Positions 33,667 to 46,775 of a stretch of DNA of 64,000 nucleotides are shown piece by piece. The number at the start of each line of letters is the position of its first letter. Within the stretch, counting starts at the first letter, position 1. Both the position numbers and the translations under genes were made by a program. The stretch is taken from NCBI GenBank assembly GCA_019188255.1, contig JAETXT010000002.1:62001-126000 (forward strand), in the 5' to 3' direction. The notes beneath the pieces were generated by a model. That model was given only the letters and a program-made list of their open reading frames with translations. It made no database searches and was not told where the DNA came from. The DNA is from Verticillium longisporum. Lineage: Eukaryota > Ascomycota > Sordariomycetes > Glomerellales > Plectosphaerellaceae.

Positions 33667-34544
33667 ATGGCTTCCTATCCCCCTGGACAGTGCTGCGCCG
33701 CCACCGGCTTCAAGCACGAGTGAGTAGCCTGTCCCCGCCCTTCTCGCCCTTCTCACCCAAGGCCGCAACATACTAACCTGACCGGAATCCAGGGGCACAC
33801 CTACTGGCAAAGACATCAAGATCGACGCCGGAAAGATCGCAGCCTATGTGGCCAAGCCCGCCGCTGACAAGAACAATGCTGGCGCTGGCATCATCTTGAT
33901 TCCCGACATCTTTGCCATCTCCAACAATAGCAAGCTCCTCGCAGACCAGTTCGCAGGCGCCGCCTACACGACCTTGATTCCCGACATCTTCAACGGCGAC
34001 GAGGTCTTTGAGTGGGGCAAGTATGATATCATGAAGTACATTACCGAGGGCGCCGACGGCAACAACCCACACACGCCCGAGTATGTAGACGCCATCGTCG
34101 TTGCCGGCATTAAGGCCCTGAAGGAAGACTTCGGCATCACCAAGATTGGCGGCGTGGGATACTGCTTCGGCGGCAAGGTATGTCAACATCGCGACCCGAT
34201 TCAGGACTAGGCTGACCATATAGTACGTCGTTCGTCACTACAAGAGCGGCATCAACGTCGGCTATACGGCCCACCCCAGTCTCATCGACGAGAAGGAGCT
34301 CGCTGCCATCACTGGGCCTCTTGCCATCTCTGCTGCTGAGACGGACACCATCTTTCCTGCCGAGAAGCGCCACCAGAGTGAGGTGATTCTGAAGGAGACT
34401 GGTCAGCCCTACCAAATCAACCTCTTTTCCGGCGTTGAGCATGGGTTTGCCACCCGCGGCGATATGAGCATCAAGCACCTGCGGTTTGCCAAAGAGCAGG
34501 CCTTCCAGCAGGCCGCCGCCTGGTTTGACTACTTCCTCTTGTGA
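33667..34544 (+). CDS. Dienelactone hydrolase family protein
   Basis: Alpha/beta-hydrolase of 252 residues in three exons (33667-33719, 33793-34177, 34224-34544). Introns are 33720-33792 (GTGAGT...ATCCAG, branch CTAACCTGAC) and 34178-34223 (GTATGT...TATAG). The catalytic triad is visible: Cys in GVGYCFGGK (the family's GxCxGG, here Cys instead of Ser), Asp in AAETDTIFP, and His in SGVEHGFATRG. Bacterial dienelactone hydrolase opens a lactone in chlorocatechol breakdown; fungal members are generally unassigned carboxylic ester hydrolases. The protein starts MASYPPGQCCA, with a Cys-Cys pair common in the fungal subgroup. It converges on the GMC oxidoreductase 152 bp downstream. Confidence 0.92.
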
Positions 34545-34696
34545 ACTGGAGAGAACGCGGCGCATGATATGACGACGAAGGCGGAACTTGCGACATGTAG
34601 GCACCCGTCAAGAATACGAAAATTTATACCCCGTTATCCTGCGCAGCAATTGCTACAATGACTTGGTGATTCGGTGGTGAGCATGTCTACATGTCT

Positions 34697-36723
34697 CTAG
34701 GACCACTCACTCTTAACAAAGTCAGCACACCTCTCAGCAACCATGTACGTAGCGGCCACGGTGTGCGCACTCGGCAACCTCGGGAAGACGCTCGCATCGG
34801 TGACGCGCAGATTTCTGAAACCGTGCACCTTGAGGTCCTGCCCGACGACACCACCTTCCTCCTCCTTTGCCATACGGCACGTCGATGTCGCATGAAGCGT
34901 GCTTCTGATTCTTTCCTTGACGAACATGTCAATCTCAGCATCGGTAGCGTCGCGCCAGCTGCCCTGCGTGGTGCCAGCTCGGACACCAGGCGCGCGGTGC
35001 CACACTGCTTCGAAGGGATATCCCGTGGTGCGGAAGCGCTCGACAAAGTGCATCGCGAAACGGGTCGCCTTGCGGGCCACGGCCCAGTCGTGGTCGTCAG
35101 TGACAAAAGGGTGATACATTCTGGGGTTGGTGAGCGGGTCATCCGACGCAAGCTCGATGCGGCCGCTTGAGAAAGGCTGTAAGAGGGTGGCGTAGAGGCT
35201 GTAGTAGCCTTTCTGCTTGACGTAGTCCTCATCCATCGAGTGACCGCAGAGGATGTACTCAATGTCCGGTATGTTCTCCTGTCGATGTGCGTCCAGCGTG
35301 CTGTTCTTTTTGGTATCGAAGTGCTTGACTTCCATCGTCTCGCCATCAATGGCCCCCGAACGAATGAATATGCAGTGTTGCGTCGTGATAGAGGCGAAGT
35401 AGCCTGTCTTGAAAACGACAAACACGAGGAAGGACCAAATGGCGACGAGTGGCCTCAAGAGATAGATCCACGAGTCTGAAGGCAAGACCTCGAAAGCGAC
35501 ACCGAAGGAAATATGGTCCTTCAGATTTGCGCCGACACCCGGCATGTCGCGAATGACGGGTATGTTATGCTTCGCGAGCTGCGGCTTGGGTCCGATTCCA
35601 CTGCTCAAATTAGCACGATGAAGCACGATGCGCATCAGACACTTTCTGGCAGGGTGCCTACCTCAGCATGAGCACTTGCGGCGAGAAGAGCGCTCCACAG
35701 CATACGATGACCTCGCGCCTCGCCTTGACAAAGCATTGTCGGGGGCGTCTTTTTGACTCGCCATCGACGACGTAGACGCCAGTCACCTCACTTCCGTCCC
35801 GATTCACCTCTAGTCTAGTGGCCACGGCACCGCCGCAGATTGTTAGGTGGCCTTGCCTTTTGATGGCGATCGCTTTGGGAAGGTAGGCCAGCTGCGAAGA
35901 GAGTCGGCGCGCTTGCTCGTCAATCATGATATCCACGTCGAACAATCCAATGGCTGGTCCACTAGGATCGTTCAAATCACCACCCACTGGTACCCCAACA
36001 TCGTTGGCAGTCTTGGTCAAGCTATGACTATCAGCAATTTAGTTGTTGTTTTCGCTGCATCAACGTACTAGTCATCAACAGTGAATAATGATTTTTGATG
36101 TTGAACCAATAGTGGTCCTGGTCAAGTGGTCAGCACAGGCTCCCCTGGGCATGTTGTCAGCTGGTGCTAGACCAATGTACCATGTTGACCACGCCCTGGT
36201 GCATCAGGGTGGTTCAGAGATGCATTCTCCATCTTGCGGAAGTATGGCTCGCACTCCTTGAATGACCACTTGTCGTTGCCACATGCTGCCCAGGAGTCAT
36301 ACAGGCCCGGTGTGCCCTTGGTGAGCATAAGCCCATTGATACGCGTGGCGCCACCGAGGGCACGAGACGTGTAAGTGTGAACCCGCGCGCCGTCCCAACG
36401 TTCATCGGGCTCCGAGTACAGTACGCTGACCTGGGGACCGTCCTTTTGCAGCCCTTGGCTCAGCAGCGGTATGCTCGACAGCCAGTCGTCCTTGATCTTT
36501 CCGCGAGAGAGGACGAGAACAGTAACAGATGGGTCTTCACTGAGGCGAGCCGCAAGGACGCAAGCAGCGGTTCCACCTGCAAAAGGACATCAGTGATATG
36601 CCTGGAACAGAAGCGCAAGCACTGGCAAAATGGCATACCGCCGACGACAATGTAGTCGAATGTCTTGCCATCAACATCTGCCACAGTCTTCTCAGGATAC
36701 CTGGGCGAAAAAGGCCACACCAT
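34697..36723 (-). CDS. GMC-family FAD oxidoreductase
   Basis: Glucose-methanol-choline oxidoreductase of 599 residues in five exons (36639-36723, 36181-36576, 36069-36117, 35662-36027, 34697-35600); introns are 41-63 bp, GT-AG, phases consistent. The N-terminus has the FAD Rossmann motif VVGGGTAACVLAARLSEDP, the GMC signature region SRALGGATRINGLMLTKGTP, the second signature split by an intron (GALFSPQVLMLSGIGP), and the C-terminal active-site pair: His in HATSTCRMA and His in SAHTVAATYMVAE. The acidic residue that normally follows the second strand (usually Glu-Ala-Gly) is Ser-Arg-Gly here. There is no signal peptide, so it is probably intracellular. The substrate is unknown; fungal members include alcohol oxidases and secondary-metabolite tailoring enzymes. 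The 41-bp intron (36028-36068) is the least certain join. Confidence 0.88.
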
Positions 36724-37972
36724 TTTGCTGCCGTCGGGTATATGCTGATACTTTCAGAACGCACATGCAAGCATAGAACGGCGTTGGCTTGAGGGAGGGC
36801 GGATTACATTTATGTATCCTGGTCCCATCCATGTGAGACGAGAGAGGCCGGTCTATCCGACAAGTTAGAATCTAATGATACCTTGTATGGTGTTCCTAAT
36901 GGCACCAACAGCCAATCACACCAAACAATGAGCGGAATCAAAACATGCAACCGTGCATGCAACATCATCAAGGTCCTTGATATCATTTAACTTGTCAAGT
37001 GAGTGACCGTCAGGGGGTTGCTCGAAGAATCCAGCCGACACATGTGGCCAAGCACTTAGCGGGCGGGATGCTCAGCAAACAACGGGAGAGCCGTTGGCGG
37101 GAAGCAAGCCCCCGCACGCCGCGGTTTCCCCGTTCCCGTCCATCCTCTTCACCCAATCCTTGCTGGGTCCAGATCCTTCCGACTAGGATGCAGCTGGACA
37201 AATTTGCGTCTGCCACCACCCCAAGTCCAGTTAGGCTGTTGACTGTTGCCAAGCTCCATCCCCCAGACATCATGTATTTTTTCCACATTCACGTTGTCAA
37301 TGCCAAGCAACACGCCTTCTGCCTGAGATGACGACGACAAGGAGATGGCCATGTCGCTTACCTAGATCGCGCGGCATGACCTATCCTAGGATGCCCAGAT
37401 TGACAGTCACGAGCGGCTGAAGTATGCCTAAGCACCATCCAGAACCAGCCCTATTCGACAGGCGGGCGTCAACCCAATGGCGGATCCATGCACGACCAGG
37501 GGACCGGCCCCCTCCCCTCAGATGGAGCGGCTGTGCTAGCTGGCCACGCTGGTTGTGCTGTGCTGCAGCTCGAATCCCAACCTCCCGTCCGCGCACGCTC
37601 TGAGCCGCCCCTGGATGCTCCAGCCGCAGCCTCGTTGCCCTCGAGCCGTTTGGGCCCCAGAGCGACTGGCCGCGTGGGCAACAAGTACTCCTTCAGAGCC
37701 GCTGCCACCATCGCAGAGAGCTCTTCTACCTTTTGTGATTTCGTCACACGACATTCCGGACCAGAGGCGGACAACTGGCTGCCTCCGACGACCACCAAGT
37801 ACGCTTCCAAAATACATATACTCGCTCGCCTACAATCCTGGGTACCTAGAGCCTCGAATCCAGGCACCGCCGTATCTTCCCCCGACCTTGAAGCCTGACG
37901 ACCTCACACGAAAGCCGGCCCTCAACCTCCACAACCTGACTTCTTGTACCGCCTGGTGACAGAAACAGCACG
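36724..37972. other. Divergent upstream region, GMC / modin-like gene
   Basis: No gene recognised. The 37.5-37.95 kb part has several overlapping ORFs in one GC-rich block but none with protein-like conservation; it is probably the 5' leader of the modin-like gene. Confidence 0.5.
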
Positions 37973-40128
37973 ATGGGAGACAGCAACAGTGAGCTGTACG
38001 TGGCGATTGCTGCCCTGCTCATATCTCTTGTTGCCCTTGCTGCTTCGGTTCTGCAAGTCGCCCAGCAGTACTTCGCCTCTGCCACCGGCTACGCCAGCTG
38101 CGACGAGAAGGTCATAGGCAAATGGTCAAGCTCTACAATACGAATCTTAAAGCCATACGAGTTTCGCTTCGAGGTCCAATATCAGGCTCCGGTCATCTTC
38201 CTCTGTCGCCTCGACAACAAGAACGGCCCCGTGCCGGACGTTAAAATTATCCCTCTCGTGGGAAGCGACGAAAGCCGTCGTGAGAGTTGCAGTGACATTC
38301 AGGAAGACGGTCGCAACACACAAAAGTCCAGCCAAGTACAGAAGGAAAAATCTACTCGAGTAAAGCAGAAAGAAGCCATACATACCGCAGACAATGAATT
38401 GGCTTCCTGGGTTACCTTGCTGGCAGCCTTCCAGCGAATGGAGCATGATTCGAGAGACTGGCAACAGAAGCTCCTCGAGAAGCCACTCCGTCCTCCAACA
38501 GGCGAATCGCACAATGCACTGTTGAAGCCCGAGGAGGTTGAGGAAGTGGAAAAGAAACACACGTTGGTCGTTGCCTTGCAGAAGAAGACAAAGAGCTGGG
38601 ATACGATGCCAGCAGGCGTCAAGAAGCCGTATGCAACCACAACTTGGTGTCATATGGTGGAGATGGCTGCTCTGCTCGGGATATACTGGAGCGAATTTGA
38701 CCGATCGCATGACCGCTACCGAGCTGAAGGCAACGGTTACATGTTGACGGGCGAGAAAATGACCGACCTTGGTATCATGTTCACCTTTCAAGTCTACGGG
38801 AAGAGCGAATTCAAAGCCAACCGCATCATCCCGGTTGAGGAGGTGAAGGACCTGTGCTTCGGGGTCGTGCCAACGATATTTCGCCGACCCGAGGCGATTG
38901 ATTTGCGACGTCTCACAGATGTCCGACAGGATCTCAGCATGCACAACTTGTCCTACTGGATTGAGACTTCAGAGACACTGGGCCTCATTGGTTTCAATAC
39001 CAACACTGTCAACTACTTTGCTCGTGAGGACACGCAGAACAAGCGTGTTGCTCACCTCTTTCCCAGTAAGCAGTTCTCCACCACCGTGTTGACGGCAAGG
39101 GGCCTAACCTCATCGCAGTCGCTTTTGAAATCATCGGCATGCTAGGTCGGACTCTTCACATCGATCACAGTGTCTTCCGATGCCTCCCGAACCCTACAAT
39201 GTATTTTTGGAACACCAAGACATTCTCGCTGCCAAAGTTGCTTGATGCTTACCTCAAAGAATCCAACAAGCGCGGCGTTCTGAATAACCAGGACTCAAGG
39301 GTTATGCAGGCTATCCGGCGGCACGGCAGAAGAGTGCAACTGCAGATGAGAAATGCTGGCTCTAACGGGCGATCGAGCTTTATGTTGCTCGACACTCTCC
39401 ATCACGCCCTCGACGTCATGGATGAAGTGTTGACTGGCAAGGCCAAAGAACAACGACCCCCGCTGCCGCGACAGGGCACCACGTACTCCAACCAGAACCC
39501 GGCGCTGTCTGCCAAGAAGAAGCCAGACGAGCAGAGGCCAACCAACGCTACAGAAGACCAGAATGAGACGACGCGCCGGCAGAAAGTGACGGACGTGCTG
39601 CGCAGCCACATTCAAGAAGTTTTGTATGGTCTTAACGAAAAGGTCAACGAAAAGGATGCCGAGGCGCAAAGCCCCGTTCAGTTCGACAGCAACACGGCAC
39701 GGTTTGAGGACATTGATTCCGCTGCTCCCGAGGACAAACAGGCCAAGCTCATGGAGGTTTATTTCCAAGCGATCCGCAACAAGGTCATCGGCACGGCTTT
39801 GCGTTCAACGAAACGGCGCGAATCCCTAACCCCGATGCTGCCGCTGGCCACGCCAGGCAGCCAAAAGCGGACCGCGGGACAAACGATTGTGGAAGCCTCT
39901 GAAGACGGTGACGAAGAAGACGGAGAGGACGAGGATGAAGATGATGATGTGGCAGAGGAGGATGAACTCTGGAAGCTGCCCACGGACGACGTCTCACACG
40001 AAGATATTTGGTGCACGCTCGTGTTCCGGATGATCTGTTGGCTGATGCTTCATGACTTCAACAAGAACGACAAACAAATCTCGAAGAGCGAGCTACGGGG
40101 AAGCCGATTGCCCATCTACATTGCGTGA
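37973..40128 (+). CDS. Modin-like protein, single N-terminal membrane helix
   Basis: Two exons (37973-39065 and 39119-40128; intron 39066-39118 GTAAGC...TCGCAG with branch CTAAC) give 700 residues. The N-terminus MGDSNSELYVAIAALLISLV starts a single membrane segment followed by QVAQQYFASATGYASCDEKV. From memory this is the hallmark of fungal proteins annotated 'modin' (named in Podospora; function not established). A mid-region conserved block includes TTTWCHMVEMAALLGIYW and NGYMLTGEKMTDLGIMFTFQ. The C-terminal part holds a charged, strongly acidic tract (D/E-rich around 39901-39960) and ends SHEDIWCTLVFRMICWLMLH plus a short tail. A membrane-tethered cytosolic protein is inferred. No enzymatic motif seen. 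Large lineage-variable families of this kind occur near incompatibility-type genes in some fungi (knowledge, not evidence here). Confidence 0.72.
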
Positions 40129-42384
40129 GGCTTTGATGTAGGACGCCATGAACGAGGGGGATGGCTGGCAGGAAAGAAGGTTTATGAATGATGACATGCA
40201 GCGAAGCATTTGCTAGAATATCTTGATGATTTGCTACCAAGTACAAAATGATCACTTGTTTCCGCGCGCAAATTCTCAGAGCGCCACGTCTATACATAGG
40301 TACAATGACCGCTCGCGGCCGGCCCGATGCCTTTGACGGTCCCAACGAAGGTTCCTCCTACCTATGGCTAAAATACTGGTATCAGTCCCGGCTTTGGGAT
40401 CACACAGATCAGCGTCGGGCTTGCCGTATCTGTGGCGGGTACTGTGGCTGAGCAGAGACTTCTCAGGGTACACAGGTACCTCATCCGAGGTGCTCGACGG
40501 CGTCGCTCAATAGTGAGAAGCGTCTCGCCGTGGACGGACAATTGACTGGATGCTCTACGAAGCGCGGAGGGTTCAGCGTGGGACCCGGGTCGCACCAGGC
40601 AATCACTTTCTCGGACGTTCCAGCACGAGGCGGCGACGACGACGGTGCAACCAGACCACCAAGTGTCGGCGAGTCCCCAGAGGCGTATCCGAAACTGCCG
40701 GAGGGCGGTCCCCGGTCCGAGTCTCTTTCAGGGGCGCTGCTTACCGCCGGACACCTCAGAAGCACTACACGGCACGAGAGGCAACAGGTGAGTACCAGCA
40801 AGTCTGATTAGGGTTTGGGCATGTGAGCAGGATACGCAGTCAGACAATTCGGCAGCAGGCACGTAGGGCTCGGAGCGTACGGCTGAGGTTGTCATCTTGA
40901 TGTAAGCGAAATCAAGGAGGCAGAGGAATGTGAATGATGCGCAGCTGCCTCACCCCTAGGCAGAGGCGCCAGTGGATTCATCAGCACATTGCCCCCCAAA
41001 CTGCCTGGAAGGCACTGGCACGACGCTGCCGATGCCGAACCGCCCCCTGATGTGACCTTAATGCCCTCGAGTCGAGACGCTGGTGGGAACCAAGGAACGC
41101 AAGTAGCCTCATGCGCTGGTCTGTGCGGGGTCAGCCACTGTTAGCGAGAAAGTACCACAGGCGGGAGGATCGTGGGGAGAGTGACATTGGCCCCCAAGGC
41201 CACGAGCCTGACTCGTCCGAGAAGAACCCCTCGGCTGCCAAAGGAAGAAAAAACACTCGCCTACCAAGGTACTTATTAGGTAGGCAGGCCTAAGGAGGGA
41301 GGCGAGCAGGGCAGGAGAGACTAGGAGAAGAAGGGGTGAGTGAGGGGGGCCGAGGGGCGCAGAACGACAGTGCGTGCACAGTGTCGAGCTGGGGGCAAAG
41401 GGCTCAAGACAAGCGGAGAAGCCTAGCCTCCTTGCCTCCTTGCCTCCTTGTCTCCTGGGAGGCCCCTAGCTTCCTCGCCTCCGGCGCCTGGCTGTCCCCG
41501 ACCGCTCGCTGTCTCACTGCGTATCGCTCTTGCCGCTTGCTTCAGGCGCACTTGGCACTGGTCACTGGTCACTGACCACTAACAATCGACTGACTAACGA
41601 GAAAAGAGGGCCCGGTTTCTTGGATGCAGGTGCAGTGCACGAGGCATGGCAAGGCCGGGCTTTAGGGACGGGCAAGTGCACTGGCGGATCCTGGTTTCTC
41701 AAGGCAGGAAGCCCAGTAGAACCACCGCCAGCCAGAGAGACACATTCCTCCTCCTCGACCTGCTACTCCTCCTCCCACCATCACCGTTCGCCGGCTACCT
41801 CGAACCCCGTAAGCAGCCGGACTCTACACATCATCCCCTCCCTCCTCCTCCTCCTCCTCCTCCATAAACTGCCGACGCTGTTCGACCCCTCTCGAACCCT
41901 CTCCCGACTTGGGTCGCTCGACCACTGCGATCCGACCTGTCTTGCATCCTCCCGGACCGCGAATGCTACTGGAGGGAACAAGGGACAAGTCACAGCACGA
42001 CAAGGAGGCCGATCCCCCCGCCCTTTTACTCCGCCGCACACTTGACCATGGTCTGGCCTTGACAACAACGCACCTCTTCTCGAACTCGATCTTTACGAAG
42101 CATCACGTTTCCATCCAGGTCTTTCAGCCTTCATTTGTCACCCGAGCACGCCCGCGCCGAGCCTCTATCACTATCACTACTTGTCATCCCTGACGAATTG
42201 TCGCTGGAGGCGGAACACCGCTTGGGTCAAACCCAGCCCTTCTCAACCGCCACCAGTTTCTTCTCCCACGCGTTGTCGACTCCCCCGATACCGCCCACAA
42301 ACTATTCAGCCTTGATCCATACCACAACTTTTTTTTCCTTCCCTACCTTAATCGGACGCGGGTCTTTTCGACCCTGCTGCCGTC
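40129..42384. other. Gene-free region upstream of CDC4-like gene
   Basis: 2.3 kb without a supported gene. It includes CCTTGCCTC-type short tandem repeats (about 41428-41460), a CTC/CCT microsatellite (about 41840-41865) and a pyrimidine-rich leader before the CDC4-like start. The first part is 3' flank of the modin-like gene. Confidence 0.5.
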
Positions 42385-45300
42385 ATGACACCGTCGCCAG
42401 GTCCCCCGCACGCACCCGCCGAAGCCAGGCGACCGGCCTCCAGCCAGACCGTCTCCGTCACCTTTGACGAGGACAACAAGGCCGTCCTGGGCCCTGACAC
42501 ATCCCACCTGCACTTTGAGGTCTCCGAATGCATTGAAACCAAGACTGTCACGACGACCACGACAACTAAGAGAACGTACCCGCCTGTCCATGTCCGCGAT
42601 GCCCGACCCCTCGGTCAACTGGATGGCAAGGAGTACCCACTTGCCAACAAGCCGCTGCCGCCTGAGCTGGCCAGTTTCTCCTACAACATCCCTCACAATA
42701 CCCAGCAAGGTGTCGACCAGACCGTCTCCCGGATGCTTCCCAAGAAGGTATTTGACGAACTACTAGAATCCCCAACCCCCGTTTCTCGTCGCGTCCTCGA
42801 CATGGGTTGCTAACATTACCTTGTAGCGCACAGGTAAATCCCTGCCAGTGAGACACTCGGCAGGCCTTCTCAAGGACGACGAGTCGACGCAAGAATCCGC
42901 TCGCGCCATTCCCAAGTCTCCGACAGAGGCCTATTCCCGACGATCACGACAGCTGAGCGCCCGACAAGAATCCCCCGACCTGAGTTCGACCCCTTCTCTT
43001 GGAAAACAATCGAAGGAATTGAAAGAAGGTGGCCTGCCTCACCCCGACTCGGTGTCGAACAGGCTCCGCCGTCACCTCGCTCGCAACACTCAGCGTGAGA
43101 GGCCAGCCGGCTTCCTTGCCACTCCCGACACATCTGAGATCGCCGGCAGCAGCACCGAAAATCTCACGCGTCCCAGGTCTCGACATCTCACCCGGAGCAG
43201 CCGCACTCCCGAGGCTACCAGCGTACCGAGCGCCCACCAGATGCAAGAGGCTCCAAGCCCTGCCGACAGCCCGGCCCACACCGTCTTCAGCAGCAATGTG
43301 GCAACCCCACCCATCACCGACGCCGACGACGAGCCCTTTGGTGACGCCGACGAGTCGCTGCAACAGTCCATTCGAGCCCTGAGCGCTCGTCCCTCCTTCG
43401 ACACGGTGGCTGCCCAGGATGCGAGTCTGCCTAGTCCCAGGCTATCCCCCACACTGGCTGCTGCCCAACTTCACACGGCGGACTCGGAAGACGTCGATGA
43501 CGAAGGCCGACTGATCACCACTGGTGATCGGCCCTGGTATCACGAGTCGCAGACGGCAGATGAGCTCGATGACTACTCCGTCGTGTCGACCGGTGATGGG
43601 TCGCGAACACCATCTGGCGTGGCCGATCCTCAACATACCATGTTCGACGTGCGATCCATGATGGAGACTTTCGACTCCATGCCCAATGAGATGAAGAGCT
43701 TCATCATGTACCAATTTTTGCGTCGTTGTCCACGCAAGACCCTCCGATTGGTAGCTGACGCTGTTACCCCTGCTCTCAAATGCGACTTCCTCAAACAACT
43801 TCCCCTCGAGCTCAGCTTTAACGTTCTGTCATATCTTGATCACCAGGATCTCTGCCGTGCGGCCCAAGTTTCCAAGAACTGGCGCAACATTATTGATACC
43901 AACGAAACTGGATGGAAGGAGTTGTTTGATCGCGACGGCTTTACCCTGCCCAAAGGCGAGCTCGACAAGGCCATAGCACAGGGCTGGGGCTGGCAGGATC
44001 CGGTCGGCGCCATGGGGGCCGAGGTTGACCTTAGCAAAATCAATCTGATGAGCTCACAGGAGACCGAAGTCGCGAAGACCCTTGCGAAGCCCGATCCGAC
44101 CGCAAAGCTCAGAAGCGCAAAGAGGAAGCGGGGTCTTAACATTGGCGGCGCCGACCGGTCCAAGCGGAGGGCGAGCGCGCAAGAAACGGCCCGCGTTGAG
44201 GCTGCACATGGTGTGGCCAGGCAACACAAGTCGGCAGGTCCTCTTTCGGCTGCTAATGCCGCTGCAGCGGCCGTGCCGAACCCCAAGATGGGACTTCCCA
44301 GCCTCCAGAAGCTACATCTCTACAAGTCCCTCTACCGCCGCCACCACATGATCCGTCAAAGCTGGACGAGCGGTAAAGTCAAGCCTGGCCATGTCGCTTT
44401 TGCTGCTCATCCACGTCATGTCATTACTTGTCTGCAGTTTGACGAAGACAAGATTATCACGGGCAGTGACGACACGCTTATTCATGTCTACGACACGAAG
44501 ACGGGCAAACTGCGCAAGAAGCTTGAGGGCCACGAAGGCGGCGTTTGGGCGCTTCAGTATGAAGGCAACGTCCTCGTGTCCGGTTCGACGGATCGATCGG
44601 TTCGCGTTTGGGATATTGAGAAGGGGTTCTGCACTCAAGTGTTTTATGGACACACGAGCACAGTCCGCTGTCTCCAGATTCTGATGCCCACTGAGATAGG
44701 CAAGTCGCACGACGGATCGCCCATCATGATGCCACCGAAGCCGCTCATCATCACCGGATCCCGTGACAGCCAGCTCCGCGTCTGGCGGTTGCCCGAGCCA
44801 GGCTCTCGTCGATACATTCAGACGGGTCCCCCTGCCAACGACGCAGACTGTCCGTACTTTATCCGCACACTCACCGGCCACACGCACTCGGTTCGCGCCA
44901 TCTCAGCACACGGTGACACCCTCGTCAGCGGTAGCTACGACAGCACAGTCCGTGTCTGGCGAATCAGCACGGGCGAGTCACTTCACGTACTACACGGTCA
45001 CTCGCAGAAAGTATACAGTGTTGTGCTGGACCATGAGCGCAACCGATGCATCTCGGGATCAATGGACTCGCTGGTCAAGATCTGGGACCTCAACACGGGC
45101 GCTTGCCTGTACACACTCGAAGGACACAGCTTGCTTGTCGGTCTGCTGGATCTCCGTGACCAGAGGCTCGTATCAGCTGCAGCCGACAGCACCTTGCGCA
45201 TTTGGGACCCGGAGAATGGCAAATGTCGGAACGTCTTGACGGCTCACACTGGCGCCATTACCTGCTTCCAACATGACGGCCGAAAGGTCATTTCAGGCAG

Positions 45301-45609
45301 CGAGAAAACCGTCAAGATGTGGGATATCCGAACAGGCGAGCACGTCCAGAACCTCCTGACAGACCTCAGTGGTGTCTGGCAGGTCAAGTTCGACGAGCGA
45401 CGCTGCGTGGCAGCTGTTCAGAGGGGCAACTTGACTTATATTGAGGTAAGGACTCTGCGAGCCACGAAAGGATTGTCCTGCTAACTGTGAGTCTATAGAT
45501 TCTCGACTTTGGAGCTGTTCGAGACGGCCAGCCGCCCGAGGAGCTGGGCGAGCGCAAATTGCTCAACGAGGCCGAGCACAGCACACTGATGGCCGCCGAA
45601 GACTTGTAG
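42385..45609 (+). CDS. Cdc4-like F-box / WD40 ubiquitin-ligase substrate adaptor
   Basis: Three exons (42385-42747, 42827-45445, 45499-45609; introns GTATTT...CTTGTAG with branch CTAAC and GTAAGG...CTATAG) give 1030 residues. After a long disordered N-terminus with conserved patches (SVTFDEDNKAVLGPDTSHLH), the F-box lies at about residues 440-485 (LPLELSFNVLSYLDHQDLCR...VSKNWRNI). It is preceded by a helix typical of Cdc4/Fbw7 dimerisation regions (FDSMPNEMKSFIMYQFLRR). WD40 repeats occupy about 640-1000 (SGSTDRSVRVWDIEKG, SGSYDSTVRVWRISTGE, SGSMDSLVKIWDLNTG and others), forming the phosphodegron-binding propeller. The SCF adaptor recruits phosphorylated cell-cycle or regulatory proteins for ubiquitination. 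The C-terminal exon ends ...AEHSTLMAAEDL. Confidence 0.94.
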
Positions 45610-46775
45610 TAACGCGGACGGAACATGGACCAGCATTCACACGGAACGGCGAATGGGGCGCGGGACATGACGATTTGATTCTTACTGCATCACACCATAC
45701 CCATTACGGCACGACAGCATGATCAGAAGGACGATCACGGGGATACTGCCGAGGACTTGCTACTGGAATTATTTTGGCGTTTGGTCTGGGCGGCTTCGGA
45801 ACGCCGCGGGGTGTCGGAGAGAATGGAATGCACATATGCGTCGCTGGTTGCATACTTGTAAGCTTAATTAGGCCATCGGGGCTCGGACCTGAGCGTCGGC
45901 TCTCAGCTCTCGGCCTACCTGTATGCCTTGAGTCTGTTAGCCGGCTGTCCGAGCAGCACGACGTATACATACAACATGGCATTGTGATTCTATCGAGGAC
46001 GTTCTCGATGCGTGACAGTGGGTGTGCAGGCACGACTGCTAGTACGCGACGGCCGAGAAAGCAGCCATCTGTTGCTACGTTATTATTCGTTACGGCATCT
46101 ACCTTCTGCAAAGATAAGCCGAGCCACTGGGTGACTTGAACATGCCGATTACGGGCCATAACAAATACCCGTGCTGGCGCTTTGGAACGTATTGCTCGCA
46201 GCAGGCTTTTTGACGCCGTTGATACTGAGGCCTCGTCATGAAGGCTAGTGTTGAGAGGACTTTTACCATGTCAACGACACACGTGAGCGTTTGAGTTTGC
46301 TCATAGAGTGGGAGCATCTCCGAACTGACAACAGAGACAGAGTCCTGTTAAGCCTCCTCTTGGTACACAACACAATGGGGATCCGGCGTCATGACAAGCT
46401 TACATTGGCATTCCTTCCTTGTGTGTATATACCAGTAGTGTTTCCATAAGAGTCGTGTGCTTTGCTGGTCCCCGACGTGTCAAATTCCACGTCTCTTCCT
46501 ATGATCAGCGAGGCATCACCCATTGTTCCGTCGTGGGTCTGCTTCAACTGCCCGAGATGGGGCGCAGTCTTGTTGTATTTGATATCGTATGTATCGTCTA
46601 TTTCTTGTCTAGGACGCCTGGCTGCTTTGACCGATGGGTGGCACCTTGTGGTTCGCTCGGTGGGGTCGGGGACAAACGGCGGTCAAAGCAGGCAACGACG
46701 TTCATCTGAAAGAAAAGGGATGTACAGGGTTACATGGCAGAATAGAGGCTAGGTAGAAAGAAAGACTAAACAACG
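45610..46775. other. Convergent 3' region, CDC4-like / PLC-like
   Basis: 1.2 kb without recognisable coding sequence, motif cluster or repeat. Confidence 0.5.
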
